Positions 1 through 11,400 of a DNA stretch of 64,000 nt are shown here, one piece after another. Below the pieces are notes generated by a model. That model was not told the origin of the DNA. It did no database searches and was given only the letters and a program-made list of their open reading frames with translations. Where the stretch lies: positions 10,369,882 through 10,433,881 of the forward strand of contig NC_063066.1 in NCBI RefSeq assembly GCF_018812025.1. The letters run 5' to 3'. This DNA comes from Megalobrama amblycephala. Lineage: Eukaryota; Chordata; Actinopteri; Cypriniformes; Xenocyprididae. The first letter of the stretch is position 1, and each line of letters starts with the position of its first letter. The position numbers and the translations under genes were made by a program.

Positions 1-2017
1 TTTCGGATACTAAATTTCAGTTCCAGAGGCAAATGTATTTGACTGAAATCCCATGTCATCATTTTGAGAGCTTCACAATGAAATACAAGTTCTCAAAATT
101 CATCTTTCTTTTGTCAAGCATGCAACCAACACAAAAAAACAAAACAAAAGAGTATTTCACATAATTCATCTCTGAGTGAAAATATCTGCTCAGTTACCTG
201 TAAGAAGGATTTCAACAGTATTATTTATTAATTGTATTTGAATATATTGACATGGTAAAAGCAGTGTAATAGTGAGATGGAAATTGGTAACTGCACATCT
301 TTGTTATTCAGTAAATACAATGACAAAGATTTTCCAGCTCATGTTTTTAAACGCACTCATGTTCTAGCATAAACAATAAAGATGGATGAGAATTAACGGA
401 ATCAAACCTTTCTGCTCAGTTTTCCATTCTCTTTAAAAGTAACATCGGTGGTGATGTGTATTGCAAATGTCTCATGATAAATTGTATGTGATGATCCTTT
501 TTATTGGATAAATGACAAAATGAAATCATAAATCATATGAACAAAAACATCAGCACTGCACGCAATCTTTCATACGCATCCAGTGATAAGCAGTTTACTG
601 TAATATGCGGGTCAAAGATAGACGCTTCTAGTATTCCAGTAAGAGAAGCGGAATTTATGATATCTCTAACTTATATAGCAACACATGCTGATCGAAGTCC
701 ATCAGGGGAAGCTAGGAGGTTTATGACTGTAAAAGTCATGTGAACCATGTAAAACTACAGTGGCTTAACGTCATGTCTAACAGATTTGAGAAATGTTGAT
801 TTCATAAAGTCAAAGAAAGAGAACAAAGAAAGAGGAAGTAGAAAAACAAAAAAAGCTATTTTATTGAATTTTTCCACTCTGAAACTTGAACCAACATTCT
901 TAACCTGACAGATATAGGTCCTATAGAGAAGGAACAGAGAAATGGTAATGCAACTAAAAGGCACGCTATAGTACAACAATGATATTCTGTGTTTAATTGT
1001 GTTCGTTTTAACAGCTAAATCCTTTGGGCAGGAAAGAATGATGAAAAATGTATATACATGAAATGGTTTGGACACAGTATTTTCACTATGCTGAGCAGGA
1101 AATAAGACTGAAAATGCACTAGAAACTGTAGCTTTGGTCTTAGAAATGGTGTATTTTGTACATTTTATGCATGTGTGCAGAGAAATGACAACTAAATTCA
1201 CAAACCCATGTACTAACAGGCCTATTGTAACACTTCCAACATTCCCTGAGAGGGACCTAATGAATCAACGAAAGCATAAATCAACAAAATACTCATATTC
1301 AAATGCTGGTAAATGTCACAAAAAGTGTCCCTTTATAATACCATGTGCTAAGTGCAAGAGTGTGACTTATCATTAGTTCTGATAATTAAAAAAAAACAAA
1401 AACAAAGAAACAAAAACAGTGCCAGGATACTTCTCACTCATAATTTCGGCAAACAAAAATTTCCACAAGAGTACAATTACAGAATTCATTTACATTTACA
1501 TTCAATGGTTAATAAACAAGGGATTTCTAATTCTAAAATTGCATCATTCATTCATAATAGTTCACATGAATATAAGTCACAGCAACCAGAACTGAGCATC
1601 CTTAGAGCAAGAAACTGCATCAAAAATCCCATAAAAAGGAATCATCTTTTTTTTCTTTTTTTTTTCTTCATGCATTTAACATACAGCACAATGCCAGGTT
1701 ATTTAGACAGCTTGTGCTTACACTAAACAACTGAATCATGCCTCTTGACATTGCTTTGAGTGTGATTAAGCAGAAATATACCACATCATTCATAAAATGG
1801 TTAAATCGTACACAGGAAGTGATTAGAGCAATCAAATGTGTTAGAAACTGGGGAATCATCAGTGTTTAGCTCCAGCAAGTGAGGAGGGTCGAGCAGTTTG
1901 CAGGGCAAAAGAAGAAGCCAACAGGACCAGAAGAGAGAGAGAGAGAGAGAGGAGGAGCAAATATAAATGGTAAAGGACTAGCCGGGGTTAGAGGTAAGAT
2001 GGCAGCAGCTTGGGTTG
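1..2017. other. LAMP2 distal 3' UTR and downstream flank, no further gene seen
   Basis: AT-rich sequence without a recognisable exon on either strand. The part next to 2017 should be 3' UTR of the LAMP2 C-type transcript, perhaps ending at the minus-strand AATAAA at 865-860. A short GA repeat sits at about 1935-1951. Nothing recognisable lies in 1-850. Confidence 0.5.
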
Positions 2018-2160
2018 TTATACAGACTGGTAACCAGTGCGACTCTTCCGCCGGCCAATCAGGTAAGAGATAAGCACTAGGATGATTAGGAAGCTGAGAG
2101 CCACACCCACAGCAATGGGAACGAGAAAACTCAAATCAGAATCCAGAAAGCATTCCTCAG
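2018..2160 (-). CDS. lamp2: LAMP2 alternative last exon, C type
   Basis: Most distal terminal exon, acceptor CTCCCAG, same phase as the other two. It encodes [19 protein letters not shown], a transmembrane helix and the tail [12 protein letters not shown], then TAA. Mammalian LAMP2C ends [12 protein letters not shown], so the tail is identical. In mammals this tail binds RNA and DNA for lysosomal nucleic-acid degradation; the Arg/Lys-rich stretch credited with that binding is present. A candidate minus-strand AATAAA at 865-860 would give a 3' UTR of about 1.15 kb. Confidence 0.93.
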
Positions 2161-4793
2161 CTGGGAGAAAAGGGAGAAAGAAACGGGTGGTGAGTGACTT
2201 TGGAAGTAACGGTACGGTCAGGCACTCAAATGATTTTATTCACAACAGAACAGACAATTCAGTCAGATCGATGTAGAACAGGTCTTCTATTATGTGCCAT
2301 ACAGGCCTACCTTATAAATCACATTACAAAATGTATTGGCAAGAGAACACAAATTTATATAAAATATTTGACTCATTTCAAAATAACTTTCATGTGCACA
2401 AACTGAAATTACTTGATTTCTGAAGTTCTGCAAGATTTGCCAGCACTTGCACGGACACTTTACATATTCTCAGATTATTATTATGAATCAAATTGCTCAT
2501 AGCCAGAGGTTTGACTTCTCTTTCTTCCAATCACATAGGCCAGTAAGACAATAATAATGAGGACAGCCAGGGCAACTCCCACCGCTATAGGGACAATGAA
2601 GTTATCAGGCTCATCTGCACTGCAATCCTCAGCTGAAAATAAAGAGAATGAGTGAGGGAAAAAACAAAACAAAAAGAAAAAGCCATTATGTTCTAAACTG
2701 CAATAGAAACACATCTGAAACATATTCTTTGACATTTGCGTGAAAGTTTGTTAAAGGGTGAAAAGATGGCCCACACCAGTTTTAATGTATACACAATTAT
2801 CTTTCTCCGTTTATTGCAGCTAAAAGCCAATTAAAACAGCCATTTTCATTGCAAAAAAACAACCAAAATCTCATGAAACATCAAATATTAGGACAGTCAG
2901 ATAAGGAATCCCTTTTTTTACAAGTCTGCGGGCAGAATAGTCACAAAAGTATGCTCAGGGGAAAACAAAAAAGAACAAATATAGATTCATTTTTTATTTA
3001 AAAAGTTATTGATAAGTGATTGCAAGCAAAAGTAATTTCATCAAGCAAGGCACAAAATTACCAGTAACCAGTTTGGAAGATTTCATTTATCCTGGCTATA
3101 GTGAAATACATTTACACAAGATTCTGTGCAGGTGGTGCATAGACTAAATTAGAGTAGTGCATAAACAGTGTGAATGGAAGAAAAAAAAGCCATTACGTGT
3201 GACAAAAGCAGAAAGACACGAGAAAGCAAGTTGAACTTATTTCTTAAAACTAAATTATTCTGCAAATGAAAGTCAAACCAACACAAATCATGTAAAATTT
3301 ACATGGGGGGGGGGGCAAAAATGATCCACAGCCACTACCAAAGTGGGTTCAAGCAAGTGCAAAAAAAACTTATCTTGCAGCAAATACAATTCACAGTTGT
3401 ATTAGCAAAGAGCAGCACATATCTTTTAGGCTAAAGGAGCTGTAAATAATTATAGTAAAGGAGTAGCTGACAAGATATTATATTTATAATTCATCGTCCC
3501 TTTTTAAACGCCCCAAAAAAAGTTACTAAACACTATTTAAACTATTTAGTAACAGCATTTAAATGGTAGTTACCATTTCTTTGTTTTATGCTTTACACCA
3601 AGTCACTCAAAAACACCAGGCCTACTTTTACTACAATGTTTTTATTTATTTATTTATTTTTAAAAAAAGCTTGTCATGAAGTTTAAACATTCAAGCTTTT
3701 GTTTTTCTGTTCTACAATTTCAATAGTTTGAAAGGGCCATCCAGCACGTTTACATGTTTTCTCAGTGTAGCAATCTCCCACACAGCTGCTCTGAATACAC
3801 GATGAACATATTGCAAAAGCACATGATCTCAATAAATGCGAGCAGTCCAGTCACTATAGTGCACAGTAACAACCGGTTTCTTGAACTACTTTTAATATTA
3901 AACCAAAATGCCACAAGACAGGTGAATAAAAACACTGTTTCAGTCTAAAGCTGTGGATACAGTAATGATGGACTTGGGCACAAATTAAATGAGCTAAATC
4001 AATCAATTGCAAAATGAAAATTAAAGGAATGCCTAAGAGAAGCAAGTGCAGGGTCTGAAACATTGTTCTTGCATATAAATATTTTGCATGGTACTATGAC
4101 TGTAGCACTAATTTGCATTTCAAGAGAAAATAATTGGGCTTTAAGCCAAAACAAGACCATGCACTTACCTCACACAAAAAAAAAAAAAAAAAAATAAAAA
4201 ATAAAGGGGGGGGGGGGGGGTGATGTGCACACAAAATAATTTCACAATAGGGAGCTCTGGTCCTGGAGTGCCACTGTATCTTCAGATTTTAATGTGTTGG
4301 AGTTTAAGGGCCAGAGGATTAATTAATTGACCACATAAGGACAATACATTTTTTGACTCCTGTGGCCCAGAGTCAGTTGCCAATTGAGATTGCACAAAAA
4401 CCCACAATATTTACAATGGTCCAGGAACAGGCTTGTGTGTCCCTTAAAACGCTCAGGATTTGATTCTTTGATTTTGTTGCATTACAATGTCTGATATCCA
4501 ACATAGGTCCTTCGTCGACCAATCACGTATGCAATCACAACAATGACAATCAAACCAGCCAGAGCGGCACCAACAATGATTGGGATTAAGAGGCTGGTGT
4601 CATCCATTGAACATTCATGGGCTGCAGACAGAGAGAATATGAATGAACATAAGATGAATCTGCCATCTTCTCATTAATACCACTGCAGATATTGTCATAA
4701 CACTTCAGACATAAAAATCACAGACACTTGATCTGGTAATACTGTGCCTCATAGGTAGTTGGACAATTAAGCATTTGTTATTAGAAGAAAATT

Positions 4794-4831
<38 letters not shown>

Positions 4832-5033
4832 CTCAAATTTTAGTTATTGAGCAGCAAATCAGCATATTAGAATGATTTCTGAAAGATCATGCAAAACAGA
4901 AGATACGAGTAATGGCTGCTGAAAATTCAGCTTTGTCACAGGATTTTTTTTTTTTTTAATACATTAAAATAGAAACATTTTAAATTGTAATATTTTGTAT
5001 TATATCAAATAATTCCAGTCTTCAGAGAGTGTA

Positions 5034-5128
<95 letters not shown>

Positions 5129-8100
5129 TTTTTTTTATATTTAAAATTATTATTATATATAGGCCATCTTTGTGTGTTTGTCGTGTTAATTTTTGCATAT
5201 ACATCCTTCTTACTATCAGTTATCTTGCTGTAGCTAGTCACATCCATTCTGATATCATCACAGGAAACCATGGGTTTATCAGATTGAGCTGTGCTTTAGC
5301 TGTGCATGAGGGCAGAGCCTGCATTTCAAAATTCACACTAACTGCTTCAGTTTACATAGAACTGCTTTGGTTTTTCACTGGTCACAAACCACTCTGAAAA
5401 GCAATGCTCACTGAAACAGTGTGCCTCTAATGAGGTAATTAGCTCAGCTTTATTCTTTAGCATCACAAACGCACTCAAATACATACCTGTGCTAAACATG
5501 TTCTTCTGGACTGCGAAGGGCTGCACTTGTAGCTCGAAGGTATTGACGGCAAGCTTGTCGGTGATGTTGTAACTCAGCTCTTTTTTGCACATGTATGAGC
5601 TCCCAACAGATGCCTCCCACAGAGACAGATTATTATTGGAATCACTGAAAATGCTCCCTGTTGAGGTCACACCAATCAGAGGACAAAATATGATTACATG
5701 AGAAGAGATGCAGCACCATTAGTGATGCACAATGTATTGGTATCATATTGGCTATGGCTGATATTATAGAATTTCTGTATTGGTCTATATTGGATATTTC
5801 ACTGTCATAATCGTTAGCTAGTCTCAAAATGAATATCCATTTCTCATTCTGTACATAATGGTGATGCCTAAATTCACTTTTAGCATTTTAAAATTATTTC
5901 AGTGTTGCATTACTTTTTTTTTTTTTTTTTAGACAATACTAAAATAGATATTAAAATGTATACACAATAAGATGCTCAAGTAGAATTTTAATATTAGCTA
6001 TTTATCGGCTTATCTGTGCATCCTTGGGCAGTATGGAAATAAATGTATATAAAAATAAGTTTTTCCACATTAAAAATCTTACCATTTCCAAGATCAACAG
6101 AGAGCATCAAAGCATGTAGACGGAACTTGTCTGAAACCTGTAAAAACAGAATAGTAACCGGATATCAATGTAACATTGAATTGGCAATTTAGTATTAATT
6201 GGCATGAAAACATAAGATTTTACACGAAGGTCCACCCCAATCCCATCCCTAAACCTAACCCTAACCCTAAATCATGCAAAAATGAGATTCATAAGAAATC
6301 ACTACATCGTACAAGACCCCCTGTGGTGAAAATCAAGTTATTAAATGTTTTTAATACATCTTAAGACACCATGCACAAATTCAGTCAACACCATTGCTGA
6401 GAAATTTCTCCTTAAAACTGCAGTGTACAAAAGCTGGTGGGGCTTGTTTTCCCATTATTCTTATGCTCTGTGGGCATTTTAACAGTGAGCACAAGAACAT
6501 CTTTAAGAAAGGACAGGAAAAATCTGGTACATGTAGCAGGGTGAATTATGTTTATGAGGTATTAGAGGCACAATATGCAAGACATTTAGATTAAAATATA
6601 CAAAAATCACTAGAACCATTTTTTATACTTTTTTTTAATTTTTTTTTTTAACTTGTATACTTACATTTTAAACAGAATAAAGGACCTACGTCACCTGTCA
6701 ATGACATCATATCCACACTACCCTTGATTTCCAGTTTTACTTTCGTAGAAACCATGGAAACACCAAAGCCGCTTTAACATACGTTTTATTAGACAGGTGA
6801 GCAACTGTTTGGATACATTTATCAACTGAAAACTAATTGTTATATAGCTCAACACTGACACAGCCCTATCATACACTCGGCACAATGCGGCGCCAGGCAC
6901 TACACAAGTGTTTTTTGCTAGTTTCAGCCTGATGCAGTTATTTTTGTTATTTAAAGGGTGTGTTAGTAATATGCGCCTATAGGCGGGTGCACAACGCACG
7001 TAAACTACTTATTACACACATGCAGCAGCACACGAACAAGCCAAATACTAAAAATAAAAGGATTACAATGTAAAAGATTATTATTGTGTGCATAAAGATA
7101 AAAAAAAGCTTTGGTGGAATCTGGCTTGTCCCATTGATGGTAGATACGTTTCCTCGCAAGAGAAGCGTTCAGTTTTTACGCTTACAAATTCCTCCACACA
7201 ACTGGCTTTTAAAGTGAATGGGAGATGAGACTCTGATTGGTTTATTGCACATTACATCCAAAACACACCCATTACTCATTAAAAGAATAGGGACAACCCT
7301 TTTAGAACACGCACCGGGAGCGCTGACCATTTTTCCCCATCGTTAAACTAGCAAAAGTGGATTCGGACACACCCTAAGAGCACCTGCACCGTGCACTTTA
7401 GATCATGCGCTTAGATCATAAAAATAGGGGCCTTAGTCTTATAGTTTGAACCGTTGTTTACTTGATTTACCATAAGTGCCATGTTTGTACTATTCCTCAA
7501 ATTCCTCAAAACACAATATATATTTTTTAAGTTAGTTGCATGTCATTTAGCAACACAAGTCATACAGTTTTAAAATGACACTCTAATATCAATCTAGATT
7601 ACTGCAAAGTGCAACAAGTGTCTCATACCAGCCACAGAGTGAACGCACAGAGTAGTTATAACTTTCAACAAACTCAAATGTATTTAGTATGATTGCTTTA
7701 ACCATGTAGAACAGCAGCGTGTTACCCCACATACGCAACAAAAAGAAGAGAAGCGGCCGACTGCAGCGCAAGCGTAATAAAAGCTCCGCTGGACTCCCGC
7801 AGCTCTCTGCCCACGCCGTTTAATACCACAGAATTTTTTTTTTTTTAATAAAACTTAAATACATTAGCTCATCCATGAATAGGATTTCTACCAGAGTTCG
7901 GATTGCTGTCTATCGGCTGTGGAAGTGAAGAACTCCCATGATTCCACGCTCATTTAAGGCATCATCAAGCTATGCCTTTGTTTTGAATAAACGACCTCTA
8001 GCAGCAAAAATTACATATTGTGCCTTTAAGATGTTATGGTGAATTATGACTTTACCGACTTCCTGTGATGTTCAAAGCACTTCTAAGCATTCTGATTTTT

Positions 8101-11100
8101 AGAAGGCAGCTGTGTAACTCTGAGATGGTGAATGGGAACATGGTTTTTAACATCAACACCACATTAGATAACAGTCAAGCCAAAGGCTAATCATGTCAAC
8201 TACAATTATGTGTCCAACATTGTAGAGAGCGATACATAGGACGCATTACCATTCTGATACATCGACTTATAGACAAGCCTGTATAATTCGCTCTCCCCCT
8301 TTCTTCCGAGTCAGTTTCTGGTTCAAACATACATTGCTAAATAAACTAATATTTCCATGAGTTTGACTAAATTTGACTGCAGGGGGACTTTAAGAACTGC
8401 AATGAGAGTGTGTTAGTCAGATGATAAAAACAACCCAACCCTGAATATTTACCTCCCTTTTCCCTTTTTATGTTTGACTCACTTTTTCAAAGACTTACGT
8501 TTGTGAAGACAAAATGAACTGTGACTTCCTTGGACTTCAGTACAAGGGAAGAGTCATTTCCACCACCTCCGCAGGTTCCACTCGCTTCCGTTACGTTCGG
8601 GTCAAGATTAACAGTCTGAACGCTGGCATTCTAAACGGCAAGAATAAAACAAAACTGTCACGCCACTGCAAGTCTATTACAACAAATTTGCAGACCGTTT
8701 CATACATACCCCACTTATTTTGAAGCTGAACTGAAGGCCCATCTTTGCCAACAGACAGACTGTTACGTTGTCAGAATTGACACTGTAGTTTCCAACAGTT
8801 GGGTTGGGGACAGGAGGAGCGGTCGGAGTAGTGGTCGGAGCAGCAGTTGTAGCATTAGTGTGTGCGGTAGTTGGCGCTTCGGTGGTAGAATTAGTTGTGT
8901 TGTGATGTGTGGTAGTTGGAGGTTGTGTGGTAGAATTAGTCGTGTTGTGATGTGTGGTAGTTGGAGGTTGTGTGGTAGAATTAGTCGTGTTGTGATGTGT
9001 GGTAGTTGGAGGTTGTGTGGTAGAATTAGTCGTGTTGTGATGTGTGGTAGTCGCATTGGTCAGCATGATACCTGGCGCTTCTGAAGTCACACCAGCATGA
9101 GTTGTACCTGAAGAGGTGGTTGGAGAAGCTGTAGAAGTCTGCGTGACTGGGGTGAGTTTGCTTGTACTGGGCTCTGCTGTTTCAAGTAACGGTGATGTCA
9201 CCTGATCATTAGCATGCACAATACCTATGGAGGGTGAAAGTAGATTATTATAGATTAAGGCACTTATTTCCTCATACTCAATATCATTGTGGGGATTCCC
9301 CATGTGACACTGAGAATACACAAACCTGCCTTTTTATCTTTCCAAAAGTCAACTTATACAAACATCTTATTATATAATAAATGCTGTTAAATATATGAAG
9401 ACTGGTTCATTAGTATACCGAAAGTGAGAGACAATTTAAGCACACCATAGCCTGTCAACCACCTCCATGCATAAGGAAATAAAAACAGCAATCCAAGCAC
9501 ATTCCAAAAGCTTCAACTTCCCGACTGACTGACTGGAAATGGAAGCAAACTAACACTCCAAAAGATTGAAATTGATCTGCTCTTGTATTGCATTGCATTG
9601 CCTTAAGGCTGAAATACACCAAACAGCTTTTCCCCCAGATTTTGGGCAGTCAGAGTTCATGCTGCATTTCAAGAAATAAAAATAAAAAAATCATGTCATG
9701 CAAGTTGGGCTCAGATTCCAATTTTTTTTTAAGCTTCAAACTATGATTTCATACAGTCAGAGGATATCAGACATGTTTGATATTTTGAGCTGATTTTAAA
9801 ACACATACCCCCAGTTTCACAGAAAAGGCTTATGCTTGTCCTAGACTAAAATGCATGTTTGAGCTGTTTTAATTGAAAGCAACTTGTACTGACCTATCTT
9901 AAAATGTCCATGCCATTGTTTTGTCTCAAGATGCACACCTGTAATGTTTTTTTTTTTTTTTTTTTCATAAAAGCTATTTAAATATCCTAATTGATCTAAA
10001 GCCTAATCCTGGCTTAGGCTAAGCCCTATCTGTGAAACCGGGCCATTGTCTTGGTTTGTCAAGCATCTTTTAGCAACAAGAACAACCTGAAAGCCTGGTA
10101 GTGTGTAATCTTCAGTCATTGATGCCCAGTTTGTCTCTGTAACCATTTACAAAGCTGGCAAGTGCATGATGCCAAGGGTTTTAAAATCTGTTCAGATTTT
10201 AGAAGTTGCATAACATATTCCAGCTTTAAGATCACAGGCACTGGGTGACTGTCCCATGTCATAGTTTGATGAAATCATTAACCTGCTGCTTACAGCTAAG
10301 GAAGTCTCTGGTGCTTCACAAACAAACCCATCACATGATGATGAATGTGTGGCAGAGAAATACACTGAACAAGCACTTCAGGATCACATGCTTGTGAAGT
10401 TAAATATGTGGCAAGTGAGATAAATCTATGGCGTTATTTCCTTAATTTTAGCTGAACACGGTTTAATTAAAGTAATTACTTAAAATCATTAAAATTAAGA
10501 TTGTAAAATCATTTTTAACACTAACGTTAAATGAAATCCGTTATGACCGAGAACTTATCTTATCATTAACGCACTTCAGTTATTATAACAGCACATGACT
10601 GGCTTTATTACAGCGCTAACTAGCTTGAATTAACCCGGCTGTGTCTGAAACCTAGTGAATTTCCAACCTATATACAATTTCTGGACATTAAAAATTAAAA
10701 TGTTGCGTCCAGGATGCCCATTATTGTTGTCTATGTAGACAGCGACTAGGTTCAGACAAACAGGAGTTTTTTTTACCGCTCAATACTAATTATACAACGT
10801 TACCTAAATACATTTAGCCGTTTGTTGTTTTAATCTAAATTCGCTAACAATATAGCAGGTAAACAACAGAAGTTGCAAGATAACGCTCAGGGTATCTATC
10901 AAAAACGAATGTATGTAATTTTATTAATTACTCTGACTTGTTTAAACACATTTATACAGTCAAAGACTGTAAAATATGTATCCCACAAGATGACAGCCAT
11001 TCTCATTATCTAACGTGTTTCTACTTGCGTAGCTAAGAATTCATGCTAATGCTAATGCTAAAGGCTCTCGCGCTCCTGTGGGCCTGAGTAAACCTCCCAA

Positions 11101-11221
11101 AAATAAACTTCAATATCTGCTTTTGTAATGTGACACCGTCTGAAATAAGGCACTCAACAACATAGTCGTACGTACCACTCAGCAGAATAAAGAGCAGGGT
11201 CACACAACCGCGGACAGCCAT
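2018..11221 (-). CDS. lamp2: LAMP2, lysosome-associated membrane protein 2 (constitutive exons plus three alternative last exons)
   Basis: Type I lysosomal membrane glycoprotein. Coding exons in transcription order: 11176-11221, 8710-9224, 8499-8630, 6083-6137, 5487-5657, then one of 4482-4621 (B), 2481-2632 (A) or 2018-2160 (C). All joins are GT-AG and keep frame, giving 352, 356 or 353 residues. Residues 1-16 ([16 protein letters not shown]) are a signal peptide. Residues about 17-160 are Thr/Ser/Pro-rich, with many N-X-T sites and four copies of a 15-residue repeat (74-133). A LAMP domain follows, with cysteines at 172, 207, 273 and 310 (B numbering), the four-cysteine pattern of the family, then a transmembrane helix and a short tail ending in a GYxxΦ lysosomal sorting signal. 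Mammalian LAMP2 has two luminal domains; exons for the first were not found in the 1.95 kb intron 1. The frame stays open 49 codons upstream of the chosen start; I chose the internal ATG because it starts the signal peptide. Family and C-terminal identity are firm; completeness of the N-terminal half is not. Confidence 0.9.
2481..2632 (-). CDS. lamp2: LAMP2 alternative last exon, A type
   Basis: Second terminal exon, acceptor TTTTCAG, same phase as the B exon. It encodes [19 protein letters not shown], a transmembrane helix and the tail [15 protein letters not shown], then TAA. Mammalian LAMP2A has [15 protein letters not shown] and a tail ending GYEQF, so this is the A isoform, the receptor of chaperone-mediated autophagy in mammals. 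Two differences stand out: the basic residues sit in GRKR directly after the membrane rather than as KHHH, and Asp-Ser follow the usually C-terminal Phe. An AATAAA on the minus strand at 2240-2235, between this exon and the C exon, could end the A transcript about 240 bases past the stop. Confidence 0.92.
4172..4220. repeat. Poly(A) run followed by poly(G) run
   Basis: About 20 A, a short spacer and 15 G just beyond the LAMP2 B-type exon on the transcript side. A second G run lies at about 3305-3313. Length is likely unreliable in assembly. Confidence 0.9.
4482..4621 (-). CDS. lamp2: LAMP2 alternative last exon, B type
   Basis: First of three mutually exclusive terminal exons met after the shared exon 5487-5657. 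The acceptor is a CTGCAG preceded by pyrimidines, and the two leading bases complete the Ala codon begun by the shared exon. It encodes Ala-His-Glu-Cys, a hydrophobic helix (residues about 317-340) and the cytosolic tail [12 protein letters not shown], then TAA. Mammalian LAMP2B ends in GRRKSYAGYQTL, so assignment to the B isoform is clear. The Cys is the fourth cysteine of the luminal domain. In mammals the B form dominates in heart and muscle; tissue use here is unknown. TTTATT runs near 3640 (AATAAA on the minus strand) could supply a polyadenylation signal. Confidence 0.93.
4794..4828. repeat. (AT)n microsatellite
   Basis: About 35 bp of alternating AT in the LAMP2 intron between the shared exon and the B-type exon. 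It is followed (about 4844-4990) by one copy of the 'AGCAAATCAGCATATTAGAA' interspersed family. Confidence 0.95.
5040..5124. repeat. (AT)n microsatellite, about 85 bp
   Basis: Uninterrupted alternating AT, able to form a long self-complementary hairpin, about 360 bp downstream (in transcription) of the shared LAMP2 exon and before the B-type last exon. The long Ile/Tyr readings on both strands here are artefacts of this repeat. Confidence 0.97.
6246..6270. repeat. Short interstitial telomere-like repeat
   Basis: CCTAAACC then CCTAACCCTAACCCTAA, about three to four CCCTAA units, inside the LAMP2 intron between exons 6083-6137 and 8499-8630. Too short to imply an ancient telomere fusion. Confidence 0.7.
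6564..8033. mobile_element. Candidate non-autonomous transposon in a LAMP2 intron
   Basis: The segment begins with AGAGGCACAATATG and ends with CATATTGTGCCTTTAA, which are inverted versions of each other. The inside lacks exons and has a base composition unlike the flanks, with a GC-rich stretch around 7700-7830. I see no transposase. Boundaries and family are uncertain because no clean target duplication was found. Confidence 0.5.
8872..9051 (-). repeat. lamp2: 45-bp coding minisatellite in the LAMP2 stalk, four copies
   Basis: Four head-to-tail 45-bp units encode [15 protein letters not shown] three times and then a variant ending TEAP in place of TQPP. The first three are almost identical at DNA level, which points to recent unequal exchange or slippage. 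Each unit has two N-X-T sequons and several Thr, so every added unit lengthens and further glycosylates the mucin-like stalk (residues 74-133). Because the unit is a multiple of three, copy-number change stays in frame. Confidence 0.92.
9807..10044. mobile_element. MITE-like palindromic repeat, 'CAGTTTCACAGA' family
   Basis: Starts with CCCCCAGTTTCACAGA and ends with TCTGTGAAACCGGGCC. It contains CCTAGACTAAAATGCATGTTTGAG, a core shared with 24731-24954, 27211-27422 and 31000-31083. It lies in LAMP2 intron 1. Confidence 0.8.
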
Positions 11222-11400
11222 TGCGACGGATGGATGGTTCCTCAGAGCAGACAGACAGTAATCGACGCCCGGACCGAGTGTGACCCGGTTCAGCAGCGCT
11301 GTAAGCTCAGCCTCAAACCTGCGCTCATATAAGTCATATGACAGAACTGCGCTCTCCTCCTCCTGCACATGTGCCTTACGTCGAGATTACGAACACTGGT
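11219..11400 (-). promoter_or_regulatory. LAMP2 5' leader and proximal promoter (inferred)
   Basis: The sequence upstream of the LAMP2 start is GC-richer than its surroundings and carries an in-frame reading frame with no stop for 49 codons. An E-box-like palindrome CACATGTG lies at 11366-11373 and TCATATGA at about 11334-11341. Lysosomal genes are often driven by TFEB through CLEAR sites (core CACGTG); only these imperfect E-boxes are visible, so TFEB control is a guess. The transcription start cannot be fixed from sequence. Confidence 0.35.

Noticed and set aside
5005..5397. Ile/Tyr-repeat proteins on both strands.
   Set aside because: Translation of the (AT)n microsatellite.
6246..6270. 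Possible ancient telomere or chromosome-fusion scar.
   Set aside because: Only three to four CCCTAA-like units; such short runs arise by chance.
8860..9084. Cys/Arg/Ser-rich open frame on the plus strand, and a Leu/Pro/His-rich minus frame at 8763-9056.
   Set aside because: They are off-frame readings of the LAMP2 minisatellite exon.
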